From assembly GCF_017355405.1 (NCBI RefSeq), contig NZ_CP061180.1, forward strand, positions 45,710 through 109,709: a stretch of 64,000 nucleotides of DNA, written 5' to 3'. Both the position numbers and the translations under genes were made by a program. The first letter of the stretch is position 1; every line of letters begins with the position of its first letter. Below the pieces are notes generated by a model. That model had not been told where the DNA came from, did no database searches, and was given only the letters and a program-made list of their open reading frames with translations. This DNA is from Roseomonas haemaphysalidis (GTDB lineage: Bacteria; Pseudomonadota; Alphaproteobacteria; Acetobacterales; Acetobacteraceae). Positions 54,813-63,200 of the stretch are shown piece by piece.

Positions 54813-55064
54813 ATGCAAGCCGTCAAATATCCCAGAACAGACCTACTCTCAGAGGTTGGCAAAGCGTTTCAAGAGGGCGTTACAACTGGCCTCAGCCTAA
54901 GTTCGCAAGCGAGCGAGTGCCCCTACCCTCATCACCGTCTAGCAGACCGCTTCCAATGGATGGATGGCTTTGCCAAAGGTCGTAGCCAGGCACAGCAAGG
55001 TATGAGTCCGGCCCAAGGGGGCTGTTGGTCTGATAAGCGCGGGTTACCTAACCTGACGAGATAA
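54813..55064 (+). CDS. Rmf/CrpP-like small protein
   Basis: 83 residues from ATG 54813. The core VGKAFQEGVTTGLSLSSQAS, ECPYPHHRLADRFQWMDGFA and KGRSQAQQG matches the ribosome-modulation-factor plan: A-x-x-x-G-x-x-A/G, then (N/C)PY, then W-x-x-GF/W-x-x-(A/G). Rmf-type proteins bind ribosomes in stationary phase, but related CrpP-like proteins have other roles. A closely related copy with an internal stop lies at 58448-58642. The C-terminal tail (about 15 residues) is not shared. Confidence 0.6.
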   Translation: MQAVKYPRTDLLSEVGKAFQEGVTTGLSLSSQASECPYPHHRLADRFQWMDGFAKGRSQAQQGMSPAQGGCWSDKRGLPNLTR

Positions 55065-55066
55065 TC

Positions 55067-55080
55067 TCACGGTTCCGTGA
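55067..55080 (+). promoter_or_regulatory. Palindrome TCACG-N4-CGTGA before a small secreted-protein gene
   Basis: TCACGGTTCCGTGA, perfect 5-bp arms with a different 4-base centre. It ends 33 bases before ATG 55114, nearly the same distance as before both family B genes. Confidence 0.6.
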
Positions 55081-55113
55081 TAGCCAGCTGGTGGACACAA
55101 AGCGGTTAAGCTC

Positions 55114-55332
55114 ATGGCACCTCTTGCTGCGACCCTGCTGAAGAAAGTCAGCCTGTGCGGCCTCTTCGCTGGTGCCTTGCTGATTCCTGTCGGAGCCTAC
55201 ACAGCGGCACCGGCTGACTGTCGCCTCAGTATGTCACAGCAGAAGCAGCCTGGCATGTTCAGCGACTATGCTGCAGTGGAGCGATCGGCTGGCAACGATC
55301 CAGCATGTGGAATCACTACTGACAGGCGGTAA
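55114..55332 (+). CDS. Small secreted protein of unknown function
   Basis: 72 residues. An N-terminal signal peptide (VSLCGLFAGALLIPVGAYTA, cleavage near AYTAAP) precedes about 40 residues with two cysteines (ADCRLSMSQQ, NDPACGITTD). No family recognised. It is preceded by the TCACG-N4-CGTGA palindrome shared with the small-gene modules. Confidence 0.5.
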   Translation: MAPLAATLLKKVSLCGLFAGALLIPVGAYTAAPADCRLSMSQQKQPGMFSDYAAVERSAGNDPACGITTDRR

Positions 55333-55407
55333 GGCGCCGCCTAACTCAGCGATATGCTATCGACTAAAGGCAAACATAGACCGTCCGACAGCCGGCACGA
55401 TAAGGTC

Positions 55408-55460
55408 TTATCGCGTGCCTTGTTGAACCGCACGATGTCCGGGAGGGTTGGAAACCGGAC
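55408..55460 (+). repeat. Dispersed composite repeat, copy 4
   Basis: GATAAGGTCTTATC (55399-55412) overlaps TTATCGCGTGCCT (55408-55420), followed by GGGAGGGTTGGAAACCGGAC (55441-55460). A related GGGAGGGTGGAAAGCGG lies at about 57863-57880. Confidence 0.55.
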
Positions 55461-55572
55461 CATCGCCGCAGCACAACCTGCGGCCCGTCCGGCCGGCATC
55501 GAGCGGAAAACGGCCTCCCATCCGTCCTGGCCTCGCCTGGGCGCGGCAAGGCCGGATCAGAGACCGGGAAGC

Positions 55573-56847
55573 TCAATCCACCGCTTCCGACACGAGCCGG
55601 AAAAGAGAGGCAAGCGTCTGCCGCGTCCGCTGCGCCGCATCGTAATCACCCCCCGGTGCCGTCATGTACGCGCAGGACGCGAACCGATTGTACCGTCTTA
55701 CGTCGCGATCGCATTGCGCAATCCATGGCGCGGAACGCGCGTTGGCCAGCCTGTGAAGCGCCCGCGCGTCGTTGCAAATCGTCTTTGCGTTATCGGTGCA
55801 GGCCTGCGCGAACGCGATGTAGGTGAGGTAGTCCGCCCTGTCCTCGTCACGAACCGTGTGCCCGCGTCGCGCCTGGATGGCCTTGCCAAGGAAATGGCAG
55901 CCTTCTGGATCGATCAAGATGGCCGTGTTGTGGAAGAAGCAGGCCTTGGCAAGCGCCTCGAAAGCCGTGTCGAGGTCGCGCTGCACGCCGGTCCCGGTGA
56001 GGTACATCCAGCCGATATACTTGCAGGCATAGGGCCCCTGGCCTGTGTCGTCGCCGTCGCACGTGGTCGCCAGCCTTTGCCGGGCGCGAGCGTAATCGCG
56101 CAGCTGTCGGTTGTGCAGGTATAGCTTGCCTGCTTCGTAGCATCCCAGGGTGGTGATGCGCGCGTCGCATGACATGTCGTAGTGTTCCAGCGCCCCACCG
56201 AGATCGCCGCGCCGCGACGCGCTGACACCCCTGCTCCAGCACGTGTCGACGTTGAAATCGGCCTCGCAGGGCGGGGATTGCGCCGCGCGAACTGGGTCGT
56301 GGATCGGGTAGTTAGGAAACGACAAGCCATCCGACGTTCGCTCCCTGCCGATCGCACGCAGGCGCGCTAGCAGCCCGTCGGGAGTGCGTGCGATGCTGTC
56401 CGGCCGGCATTCCAACCGCGCAAGCGGCGTGCCGTCGCGATCAACCGTCAACAGCCCGAACGGGCGGAGGGTGGATGAACCGGACCCCGCCCCTTCCCGG
56501 AAGCCGGCGGCGAAGCGGTAAGCCGTGTCCCCGTTCCCGAAGGTGACGATTTCATCGATCGTGTTGCCGGGGCCGTTCTGGCGCCGGTAGTCAAGATTGG
56601 CCAGCGAGTCCGAGAGGGTCAGCTCCGGGTTCTGCTGCGATGGGCCGTAGCGGTAGGTTGCCCGATCGCCCTCGAGGACGACCGAGGCTTCCCGGTTCTG
56701 CCCTGCGATCCGGCATGTCAGGACCACCTGCGTGCCGGCTGGATCGGCTGCAGCAACGCGCGTAGCCGTCCAGGAACCCACGACGGTAACGGCGATCGCC
56801 AGGACACGCAGCACCCTGGAGCCGTTCGAGATGCAGTTGGCGCTCAT
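55573..56847 (-). CDS. Secreted Sel1-like repeat protein
   Basis: 424 residues with a signal peptide (VLRVLAIAVTVVGSWTATRV, AAADP). Residues about 40-150 form a beta-rich domain (VVLTCRIAGQNREASVVLEG, DTAYRFAAGFREGAGSGSST). Residues about 195-400 carry Sel1/TPR-like helical repeats with regularly spaced Cys (CEADFNVDTCWSRGVSASRR, YACKYIGWMYLTGTGVQRDL, EGCHFLGKAIQARRGH), where G-W/L-Y-x-x-G-x-G is the Sel1 signature. Cys-rich Sel1 proteins of this kind are found in the periplasm or secreted and mediate protein contacts. No partner is evident. Confidence 0.75.
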   Translation of the reverse strand: MSANCISNGSRVLRVLAIAVTVVGSWTATRVAAADPAGTQVVLTCRIAGQNREASVVLEGDRATYRYGPSQQNPELTLSDSLANLDYRRQNGPGNTIDEIVTFGNGDTAYRFAAGFREGAGSGSSTLRPFGLLTVDRDGTPLARLECRPDSIARTPDGLLARLRAIGRERTSDGLSFPNYPIHDPVRAAQSPPCEADFNVDTCWSRGVSASRRGDLGGALEHYDMSCDARITTLGCYEAGKLYLHNRQLRDYARARQRLATTCDGDDTGQGPYACKYIGWMYLTGTGVQRDLDTAFEALAKACFFHNTAILIDPEGCHFLGKAIQARRGHTVRDEDRADYLTYIAFAQACTDNAKTICNDARALHRLANARSAPWIAQCDRDVRRYNRFASCAYMTAPGGDYDAAQRTRQTLASLFRLVSEAVD

Positions 56848-57103
56848 TGCCCCTCGTATCCTGTGAACGTTTGCGTGATCCGGATCGGAAGCCAGCTTAG
56901 CCTACCTCGCACGTGTCGCGAACCGGCCGTGGGCGCCGGCCCGGATGGTATCGACAGGGACGCACGTCAGGAAGCGGGAGGACACCGCTGGGGGATAGCG
57001 AGAGTCAGCTATGGGTCGAGGGAAGCGCTAGGTCGTTAGCTGGCGCCTGTGCCGTGGGGCCAAGCTGAAGACTGCCGGGATAGTCTGGGCGGAGGGCGTC
57101 GTC

Positions 57104-57808
57104 GTGAAGTTGCTCCATTGTTTGAGGAGGTTGTTCTCTCCCCGTGGTGAGGACGTTCTGGGATGGCCGGACGATGACTCCTGGATCCCGACCACCTGCA
57201 CACATGCCGAATTCCGACTGGATGCCGGCTATGCGGTGACGCCGTACGTGCCGGGCTGGATGCTGCCGGTCGGTGCGCCGGACGATCCGCCGATCCCGTT
57301 GCCGGACCTGCCGGAGATTGCCGGCCACGTGCTGACGGCCGATGCCGTCGGGCTGGAGGCCGAGTTGGTCCACCATTTCTCGCGGTTACCCCCGCTGCCC
57401 GGGCTGGCGTGCCAACGCGAGATCGCCCCGTTCTCGAGCCTCTCGGTAAACCTGCTGCTGTGCCTGCCGGGGGAGGCTCCGGTCGTGGCGGACATGTTCG
57501 CGGGTAGCCGATTGGCTGCCGCTTCTCTGCTGGATGATCTCTCGGACACGGCGGGTGTGGGTGGCACAGTCTACGATAACCAAGACCAGGGCTGGGCTCT
57601 GCGGATCCTGATCGAGGCCGACGCGGTCCTCGTACTGGACTGGGATCCGGAGGAGGGCGACCCGCGGGAGGGGGCGCGTGCCCTGCGGCTTCCTCGCAGA
57701 GCCGTGGCCGAGCAAGCCGCCGCCGCGAGACGGCGCCTTGATCATCTGCATGCGACCCTGCTGCGCGCGCTCGGGCGTGACCTGTGGTCCTGCCCAGTTC
57801 AAGATTGA
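57104..57808 (+). CDS. Soluble protein of unknown function
   Basis: 234 residues from GTG 57104, with GGAGG 10 bases upstream. It is acidic, Leu- and Pro-rich (MLPVGAPDDPPIPLPDLPEI, IEADAVLVLDWDPEEGDPRE) and ends in a helix RRRLDHLHATLLRALGR. No signal peptide, membrane segment or known domain. Composition is GC-rich and typical of the host, so it is probably a genuine resident gene. Confidence 0.6.
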   Translation: MKLLHCLRRLFSPRGEDVLGWPDDDSWIPTTCTHAEFRLDAGYAVTPYVPGWMLPVGAPDDPPIPLPDLPEIAGHVLTADAVGLEAELVHHFSRLPPLPGLACQREIAPFSSLSVNLLLCLPGEAPVVADMFAGSRLAAASLLDDLSDTAGVGGTVYDNQDQGWALRILIEADAVLVLDWDPEEGDPREGARALRLPRRAVAEQAAAARRRLDHLHATLLRALGRDLWSCPVQD

Positions 57809-58017
57809 TGTCGGCCATGAAGTGTCTGCCACGGTGGCTTCCTCAGCCAAGGTCTAGCGCTAGGGAGGGTGGAAAGCGGCAGTTGCTCATGTCTTGGACG
57901 CGGGCGGCTATTTGCTGAGTGTCTTTGCCGAATAGTCAAATGAATGGCTGACCACGAGACCAATTGGAAACTGCAAGGGCTACGACGAGGATCTCCGTGG
58001 ACCCGTAGCCCCTGGCT

Positions 58018-58272
58018 GTGTTGGTGGTAGTCCTGGCAGTCTTCCTGCCACTACCCTTGGACAGTAAGACGCATGGTCACCTTGCCGGTGCGGTTGCGGT
58101 AAGTGCCTTTGTCGCTGCCATACGCTGGAGCCAACATCAGCGAGAGAAGGCGAAGAAGGCACAACTAAAAGCGCAAGGCTTGATGGCCTCGGAGGCTCCT
58201 CCGCCTGTCTGGGACAAGAACGTCATGGACGGCAAGCGTAGAGAGCCGACTGGACAGCAGCCATGGGTTTGA
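58018..58272 (+). CDS. Small membrane protein
   Basis: 84 residues from GTG 58018. Two hydrophobic segments (LVVVLAVFLPLPL and GAVAVSAFVAAI) are followed by a basic, Lys/Gln-rich cytoplasmic tail (RWSQHQREKAKKAQLKAQG). No clear ribosome binding site and no family recognised. Confidence 0.45.
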   Translation: MLVVVLAVFLPLPLDSKTHGHLAGAVAVSAFVAAIRWSQHQREKAKKAQLKAQGLMASEAPPPVWDKNVMDGKRREPTGQQPWV

Positions 58273-58447
58273 GGGGCTGAGGGTTTCCCACTACTGAAGA
58301 ATATCTGTTTCGGGTCGGCTGCGGACATGCTCGGCTGCCCAAACCATAGCACCGGGGTGCCTACTGTAGGTCAGGCCCGATATACGCAGGACATCATTCT
58401 AGTTCGGGCGACTCGCAAAGCGGAAAGCCGCTCGTCATAACTGGGGA

Positions 58448-58642
58448 ATGGAACCCCCCAAGCCAGACATCCATCCAGAGGCAGGAAGAGCCTTCCAGGA
58501 AGGCAGGAGGGCCGGCCGCGATCTCCGATCGCAGGCCAGCGAATGCCCCTATCCCCACCGCTAGCTGGCGGAGCGTTTCCAGTGGATGGATGGCTTTGCC
58601 AAGGGCCGTAAGCAAGTCGCTCAAGGCAGCCAGGCCAATTAG
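58448..58642 (+). pseudogene. Rmf/CrpP-like gene with an internal TAG codon
   Basis: From ATG 58448: AGRAFQEGRRAGRDLRSQAS, ECPYPHR, TAG (58562-58564), LAERFQWMDGFAKGRKQVAQ, end TAG 58642. Apart from the internal stop the 64-codon frame is intact and aligns closely with the Rmf-like protein at 54813-55064, sharing SECPYPH and RFQWMDGFAKGR. The stop falls at the loop between the two helices. Confidence 0.65.
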
Positions 58643-58666
58643 TCGGGTGAAGCCTGATAAGGGCTG

Positions 58667-58942
58667 TTAACGACCGGTTTGGACAACCTGCAATGGACGA
58701 GCCATACTCTCATAAGCGAACAGTGCGAGATAATCTTGAAAACTGAGGGCCGGAATTGTCATCCGCACCCCCAAAGAATCATGTTCTTTTCCGCCTGTGA
58801 TGTCCCAATGGAACTCATCACCAAACATCTTCCTGCATCTCGCGATCAAAGTTCGCGAGATAGCCGGACAACCGGTTTGATCAGAATGGATGTAAAGGGG
58901 GTCGACCTGGAAGGAGACACTTCCTGGATGATCATAATCCAT
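58667..58942 (-). CDS. Hypothetical protein
   Basis: 91 residues (MDYDHPGSVSFQVDPLYIHS, KMFGDEFHWDITGGKEHDSL). Less GC-rich than its neighbours and without a clear ribosome binding site. It reads like a folded alpha/beta protein but matches no family I recognise. It could be a fragment of a longer acquired gene. Confidence 0.4.
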   Translation of the reverse strand: MDYDHPGSVSFQVDPLYIHSDQTGCPAISRTLIARCRKMFGDEFHWDITGGKEHDSLGVRMTIPALSFQDYLALFAYESMARPLQVVQTGR

Positions 58943-59141
58943 AGGTGGTGTGTACCCCGTATGCGCTGGCGAAGTGCGGTTCCGTACCCGGGGAATGCAC
59001 GTAGATTGGATTTACCTTATACGAAATTTTTGCAAGATTGCAACCTGGGCGCGAACTTAAGAGGAAGTTCACGCCACTACCTGACTAGTCAGGAGAAGTT
59101 AGCTGGGCCCCAGGGAGAGGGTGATACCACCATCATGGCGT

Positions 59142-59378
59142 TTATCCGATTGGTGGCGGCAGGACGACGCCAGGTGGCAGCTGCGTAAGGTCTTGCCACC
59201 AGTCTATCACCAGGATCCCGACCTGCTGGGTCCGGCAGTCCATTCCGTTCCAGGGATGGCCGTTCAGTTCAAGGTAACAGTGCTCCATGTCACAAAGCAG
59301 CACGCCACCTCGATATCCCCACACCACATGATCGAACGTGTCCCCAAGGATGAACGCCTGCCGCCCTAATATCATCAC
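59142..59378 (-). CDS. Hypothetical protein
   Basis: 78 residues (MMILGRQAFILGDTFDHVVW, GYRGGVLLCDMEHCYLELNG), aromatic and Cys-containing, with GGAG about 9 bases before ATG 59378. No family recognised. It is one of two small AT-richer minus-strand genes in this stretch. Confidence 0.45.
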   Translation of the reverse strand: MMILGRQAFILGDTFDHVVWGYRGGVLLCDMEHCYLELNGHPWNGMDCRTQQVGILVIDWWQDLTQLPPGVVLPPPIG

Positions 59379-59577
59379 GTTCTCCGTCTGTAGCGATCGA
59401 CTATCGTTGCGTCATCGGCAGAGAAGAGTGTGTTCAGGAATGCGCGACCATGCGTTTTATTACAGTCTACCCGACAAACCAGGGCACCCTGGCATTTGCG
59501 AAAGGCTAAGAACGATAAAAGTGGGTGGTGTTATCGTGCTTTACAGACAAAGCGCGACGGACGTTCGACGACGCGTT

Positions 59578-59997
59578 CTAGGCTTTCGTCAGCCTTTTGC
59601 GCGGACGAAGCGGCCCGTAAAAGCCACTCCATTCCATGCCCAATGCGTTGGCTCGCTTGGCCAGCACGCCAGGTGCCGATAGCAAGCTCACGACGGGTGA
59701 AGCCATGATCACTGGGTCATTCAGCAGCCGCCCGATATGCCGTCCTCGCGACCACAACAGTCCGAACAGTAGAATTAGCATCAGCAGCAATCCCCATGTC
59801 ACGAGCCCTTGGCCAAAAATGTATAGGCCGTAGGGAGGCGACAGGATCGTACTGAGCTTGGACAGGCCAACGCCCACGACTGGCAAGAGGATCAGGAAGC
59901 CTAGCAGCTCCAATGGTAACCGGCGGAAGATGCGGAGGGCGGCATTCACATCCTCGACTGGCACGTCGTCGAGGGACAGTTGCTCATCGTTCACCAT
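59578..59997 (-). CDS. Membrane protein of unknown function
   Basis: 139 residues. A polar N-terminus (MVNDEQLSLDDVPVEDVNAA) leads into two hydrophobic segments (LLGFLILLPVVGVGLSKL and GLVTWGLLLMLILLFGLLW), then a basic loop SRGRHIGRLLND and an amphipathic C-terminus. No family recognised. The start lacks a strong ribosome binding site. Confidence 0.55.
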   Translation of the reverse strand: MVNDEQLSLDDVPVEDVNAALRIFRRLPLELLGFLILLPVVGVGLSKLSTILSPPYGLYIFGQGLVTWGLLLMLILLFGLLWSRGRHIGRLLNDPVIMASPVVSLLSAPGVLAKRANALGMEWSGFYGPLRPRKRLTKA

Positions 59998-60236
59998 GCT
60001 TCACAGAGCCTTTCGCGTCGACATAACCTTCGGGCGCGGAGAGGCATCCGTCCAGGGCGCAGAGGCGGAATGGTATGTGACATTCCGGAGCTTCCCGCCG
60101 CCCTTGACGTATGCCAAGGCACAGTAAGACCACTTGGAGTAGGCAGAAGTCAGATTGTGGTAATCATCGCCTGACGACTCATTCGGCGCGCGCTTCCAGG
60201 GGGTATCGTGCTTCCGATTGGCTTTATGCGGTGGGT

Positions 60237-60260
60237 CCGGGGGCGCCATCGCGCCCCCGG
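60237..60260 (-). terminator. Strong GC hairpin after the DUF4214 repeat-protein gene
   Basis: CCGGGGGCGC - CATC - GCGCCCCCGG, a perfect 10-bp stem with a 4-base loop, 20 bases past the stop codon of the minus-strand gene. No T-run follows, so it may instead protect the mRNA 3' end. Confidence 0.55.
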
Positions 60261-60280
60261 GTTCGTCCTAGACCCGCGGC

Positions 60281-63200
60281 CTACAGGCTCCACTGCAGAT
60301 GCGCCTGGCCCTCGGGCGAGGTCGCGAAAGCCATCAGCACATCGCCCCGGTCGGCCGCCTGGCTGGCCAGCACGGTTTCGTAGAAGCCGACCTCGGCAGC
60401 GCTGCCGTCACGACCCAAGCCATTCTGGTACAGGCTGGCGATGAAGTCGTGGTCCGTCTGCGCGTCATGCACCGCGTGGAACTCGATAGAGTTTTCGAAG
60501 CCGTCGCCAAGCTGACTGAGCGTGATGCCGGTCTTCAGCAGCGTGTCAAAGAAAACCAGGCCGCCCGCCTCGGCCTCGCGGCCGAACGCAGCCGCGTAGC
60601 TGGCCCGGATCAGGCCGCTGTCCTCGCCCGGCACGAACACGCCAGCTGCGGTGAGCGGATCCCAATGCTCCCGCGCCTCGGCGGAGTCCGCCACCCCCAT
60701 GAGAACCTCGGCGCGGGATACGCCGTGCGTCAGCAGATCCAGGAAGTACGCCCGGCCCGCATCCTCCGCCTCGCGACCCAGCAGGCCGCGATACAGGCTG
60801 TCGACGAATTCGGCGTCCGTGCCGCTCGGGTGCCGCGCCTGGTACTCGGCGCTGTCGAGGAAGCCCGACGCCACCAGCAGCTTGTCCGGCTCTGTTCCAT
60901 TGACGTAGGTCCAGAAGCTCAGGCCATTGTCGTCCGCATCACGGCCCAGCAGACCGCTGTAGAGCCGCGCCAGATAGGCCGCGCCGCTGTCAGCCGCATA
61001 GTGGATCAGGCCATCGGCCAGCTGAATCTGGCTGGTCCCCGCCGCGGGGGCCAGCACATCTCCATCGGCCAGGCGCACCGCAACGTCGGACGACGTCATG
61101 GCCTCCACCGGGCGCGACACCTCGCTCGTGTCGATCCGCTCCGCAGCAATGCTGCGCGCGGCGACCAGGCCCGTGCCGGCACCGGTGACCGTTTCCGTGC
61201 TGCCGGCGCCATCGACATAGGTCGCCACCAAACGCAGGCTGTGGCCGATGTCATCGCGTGTCAGCAGGTAGCTGCGCTGGCTCGCGTCGGCGATGTCGGT
61301 GTAATCGCCCGTCGCATCGGCGCGCTGCCACTGGTAGTGGACTGTCCCCAGGCCGTCGACGTCGGCCAGCGTGTTGCTGGCGCTCAGCGTCTGGCCGCGG
61401 ACCAGGGCACCGCTGGCCATCAGCTCGCCCGTAGGAGCAGCATTGCCGATCGGCGTGACCGGGATGGGCGACAGGTTACCCGCCAGATCGCGGGCGACCA
61501 CCTGGATATCGTGCGGCCCGGCACCCAGGCTGCCAGAGAAGCTCCAGTGGCCGTCCCCGCTCAGCACTGCCACCCCGAGGTCGGTCGTGTCATCCAACAC
61601 CTGCACGGTGGTGCCGGGGGCCTGCTCCACGGTGCCGGCCAGTTGCAAGGTCTCACCGCCGCCGGCCGGCTGGATCAGCCGCGCGCTGGTCACGCCGGCG
61701 GTGGGCGCGGTGCTGTCGAGCACGAAGTCGAAGGTTGTGGGCAGCGACACATTGCCGGCGGTGTCCACCTGCCGCACCAGCACGTTGTGCTCGCCGTCAG
61801 CGCTGCCGTCGGTGGCATAGCTCGGTACAGCGGTGCTGTAGGTCAGGCCGCCGTCGATCGAGTACTCGATCGCGCCATCCAACTCGGCCGGGACGACCGA
61901 GATGGCGCCATCGCGGGTCACTCGGTCGGTGCCGGAGCTACCAGTGTCGTGGGCCAGTGTCACCACGGGGGCGAGCGGCGCCGTGGTGTCGAGTATGAAA
62001 CTGAAGAAGCTGGGAGCTGATGCATTGCCGGCGGCATCGACCTGCCGCACCAGCACGCTGTGCTTGCCGTCGGCGCTGCCATCGCCAGCATAGCCGGGTG
62101 CGCTGCTGCTGTAGGTCAGGCCGCCGTCGACCGAGTACTCGATCGCGCCATCCAGCTCAGCCGGGGCGACCGACACGGTACCATCACGGGTCAGCCGGTC
62201 GGTGCCGGAGCTGCCGGTGTCATGGGCCAGGGTCACCATGGGGGCCAGGGGCGCCATGGTATCGACCACGAAGTTAAAGGTCGTGGGCAACGACACATTG
62301 CCGGCGGCGTCGACCTGCCGCACCAGCACGCTGTGCTGGCCATCGGCAAAGGTATAGCCGGGTGCGCTGCTGCTGTAGATCCCGCTGCCATCGGTCGAAT
62401 ACTCGATCACGCCACCCGGCTCGGCCGGAGTCACCTGCAGCGTGCCGTCGCGGGTCACTTGGTCGGTGCTGGAATTCCCGGTGTCGTGGGCCAGGGCCAC
62501 CGTGGGGGCGAGTGGCGCCGTCGTATCTGGCAGCGTCAGGGCGAAGATCTGTGCCTTGATGCCAGAGCCGCTGGCGTCGGCTCCCAGGCCGCTGGTGTCA
62601 GACCAGGCGATGACCAAGCCACCGTTGGTCAGACCCGTGATGGTGGGCGCGTACTGATAATTCTCCGTCACGGTGTTCACGAGGAACTCGCCGCCGATCC
62701 TGGCGCCGGCCGCGTCGAAGACCTGCGCCTTGACGCCAGAGCCGCTGGCGTCGGCTCCCAAGCGGCTCGAGTCCTGCCATGTGACGACGAAGCCACCGCT
62801 GGTCAGGCCCGTGATGGTGGGCGCGAACTGATTATGTATCGTCTCGGTATTCACGAGGAACTCGCTGCCGATCCTGGCGCCGGACGCGTCGAAGACCTGC
62901 GCCTTGATGCCAAAGCCTTCAGCGTCGCCTCCCAGGCCGCTACCGTCCATCCAGGTGACGACGAAGCCACCGCTGGACAGGCCCGTGATGGTGGGCACGT
63001 ACTGATCATTTAGCGTCTCGGTATTCACGAGGAACTCGCTGCCAATCCTAGCGCCGGCCGCGTCGAAGACCTGCGCCTTGACGCCAAAGCTGCTGGCGTC
63101 GCCTCCCAGGCCGCTCTGGTCCTGCCATGTGACGACGAAGCCACCATTGGCCAGACCCGTGATGATCGGCGCACCCTGATCATCTAGCGTCTCGGTATTC

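Noticed and set aside
55354..56124. 256-codon plus-strand frame
   Set aside because: Antisense to the Sel1-like gene and overlapping a dispersed repeat; no translation signals.
60001..60249. 82-codon minus-strand frame
   Set aside because: It begins inside the strong GC hairpin at 60237-60260 and has no motif or ribosome binding site.
60299..62020. 573-codon plus-strand frame
   Set aside because: Antisense to the DUF4214 repeat-protein gene, which has coherent domains; the plus frame has none.
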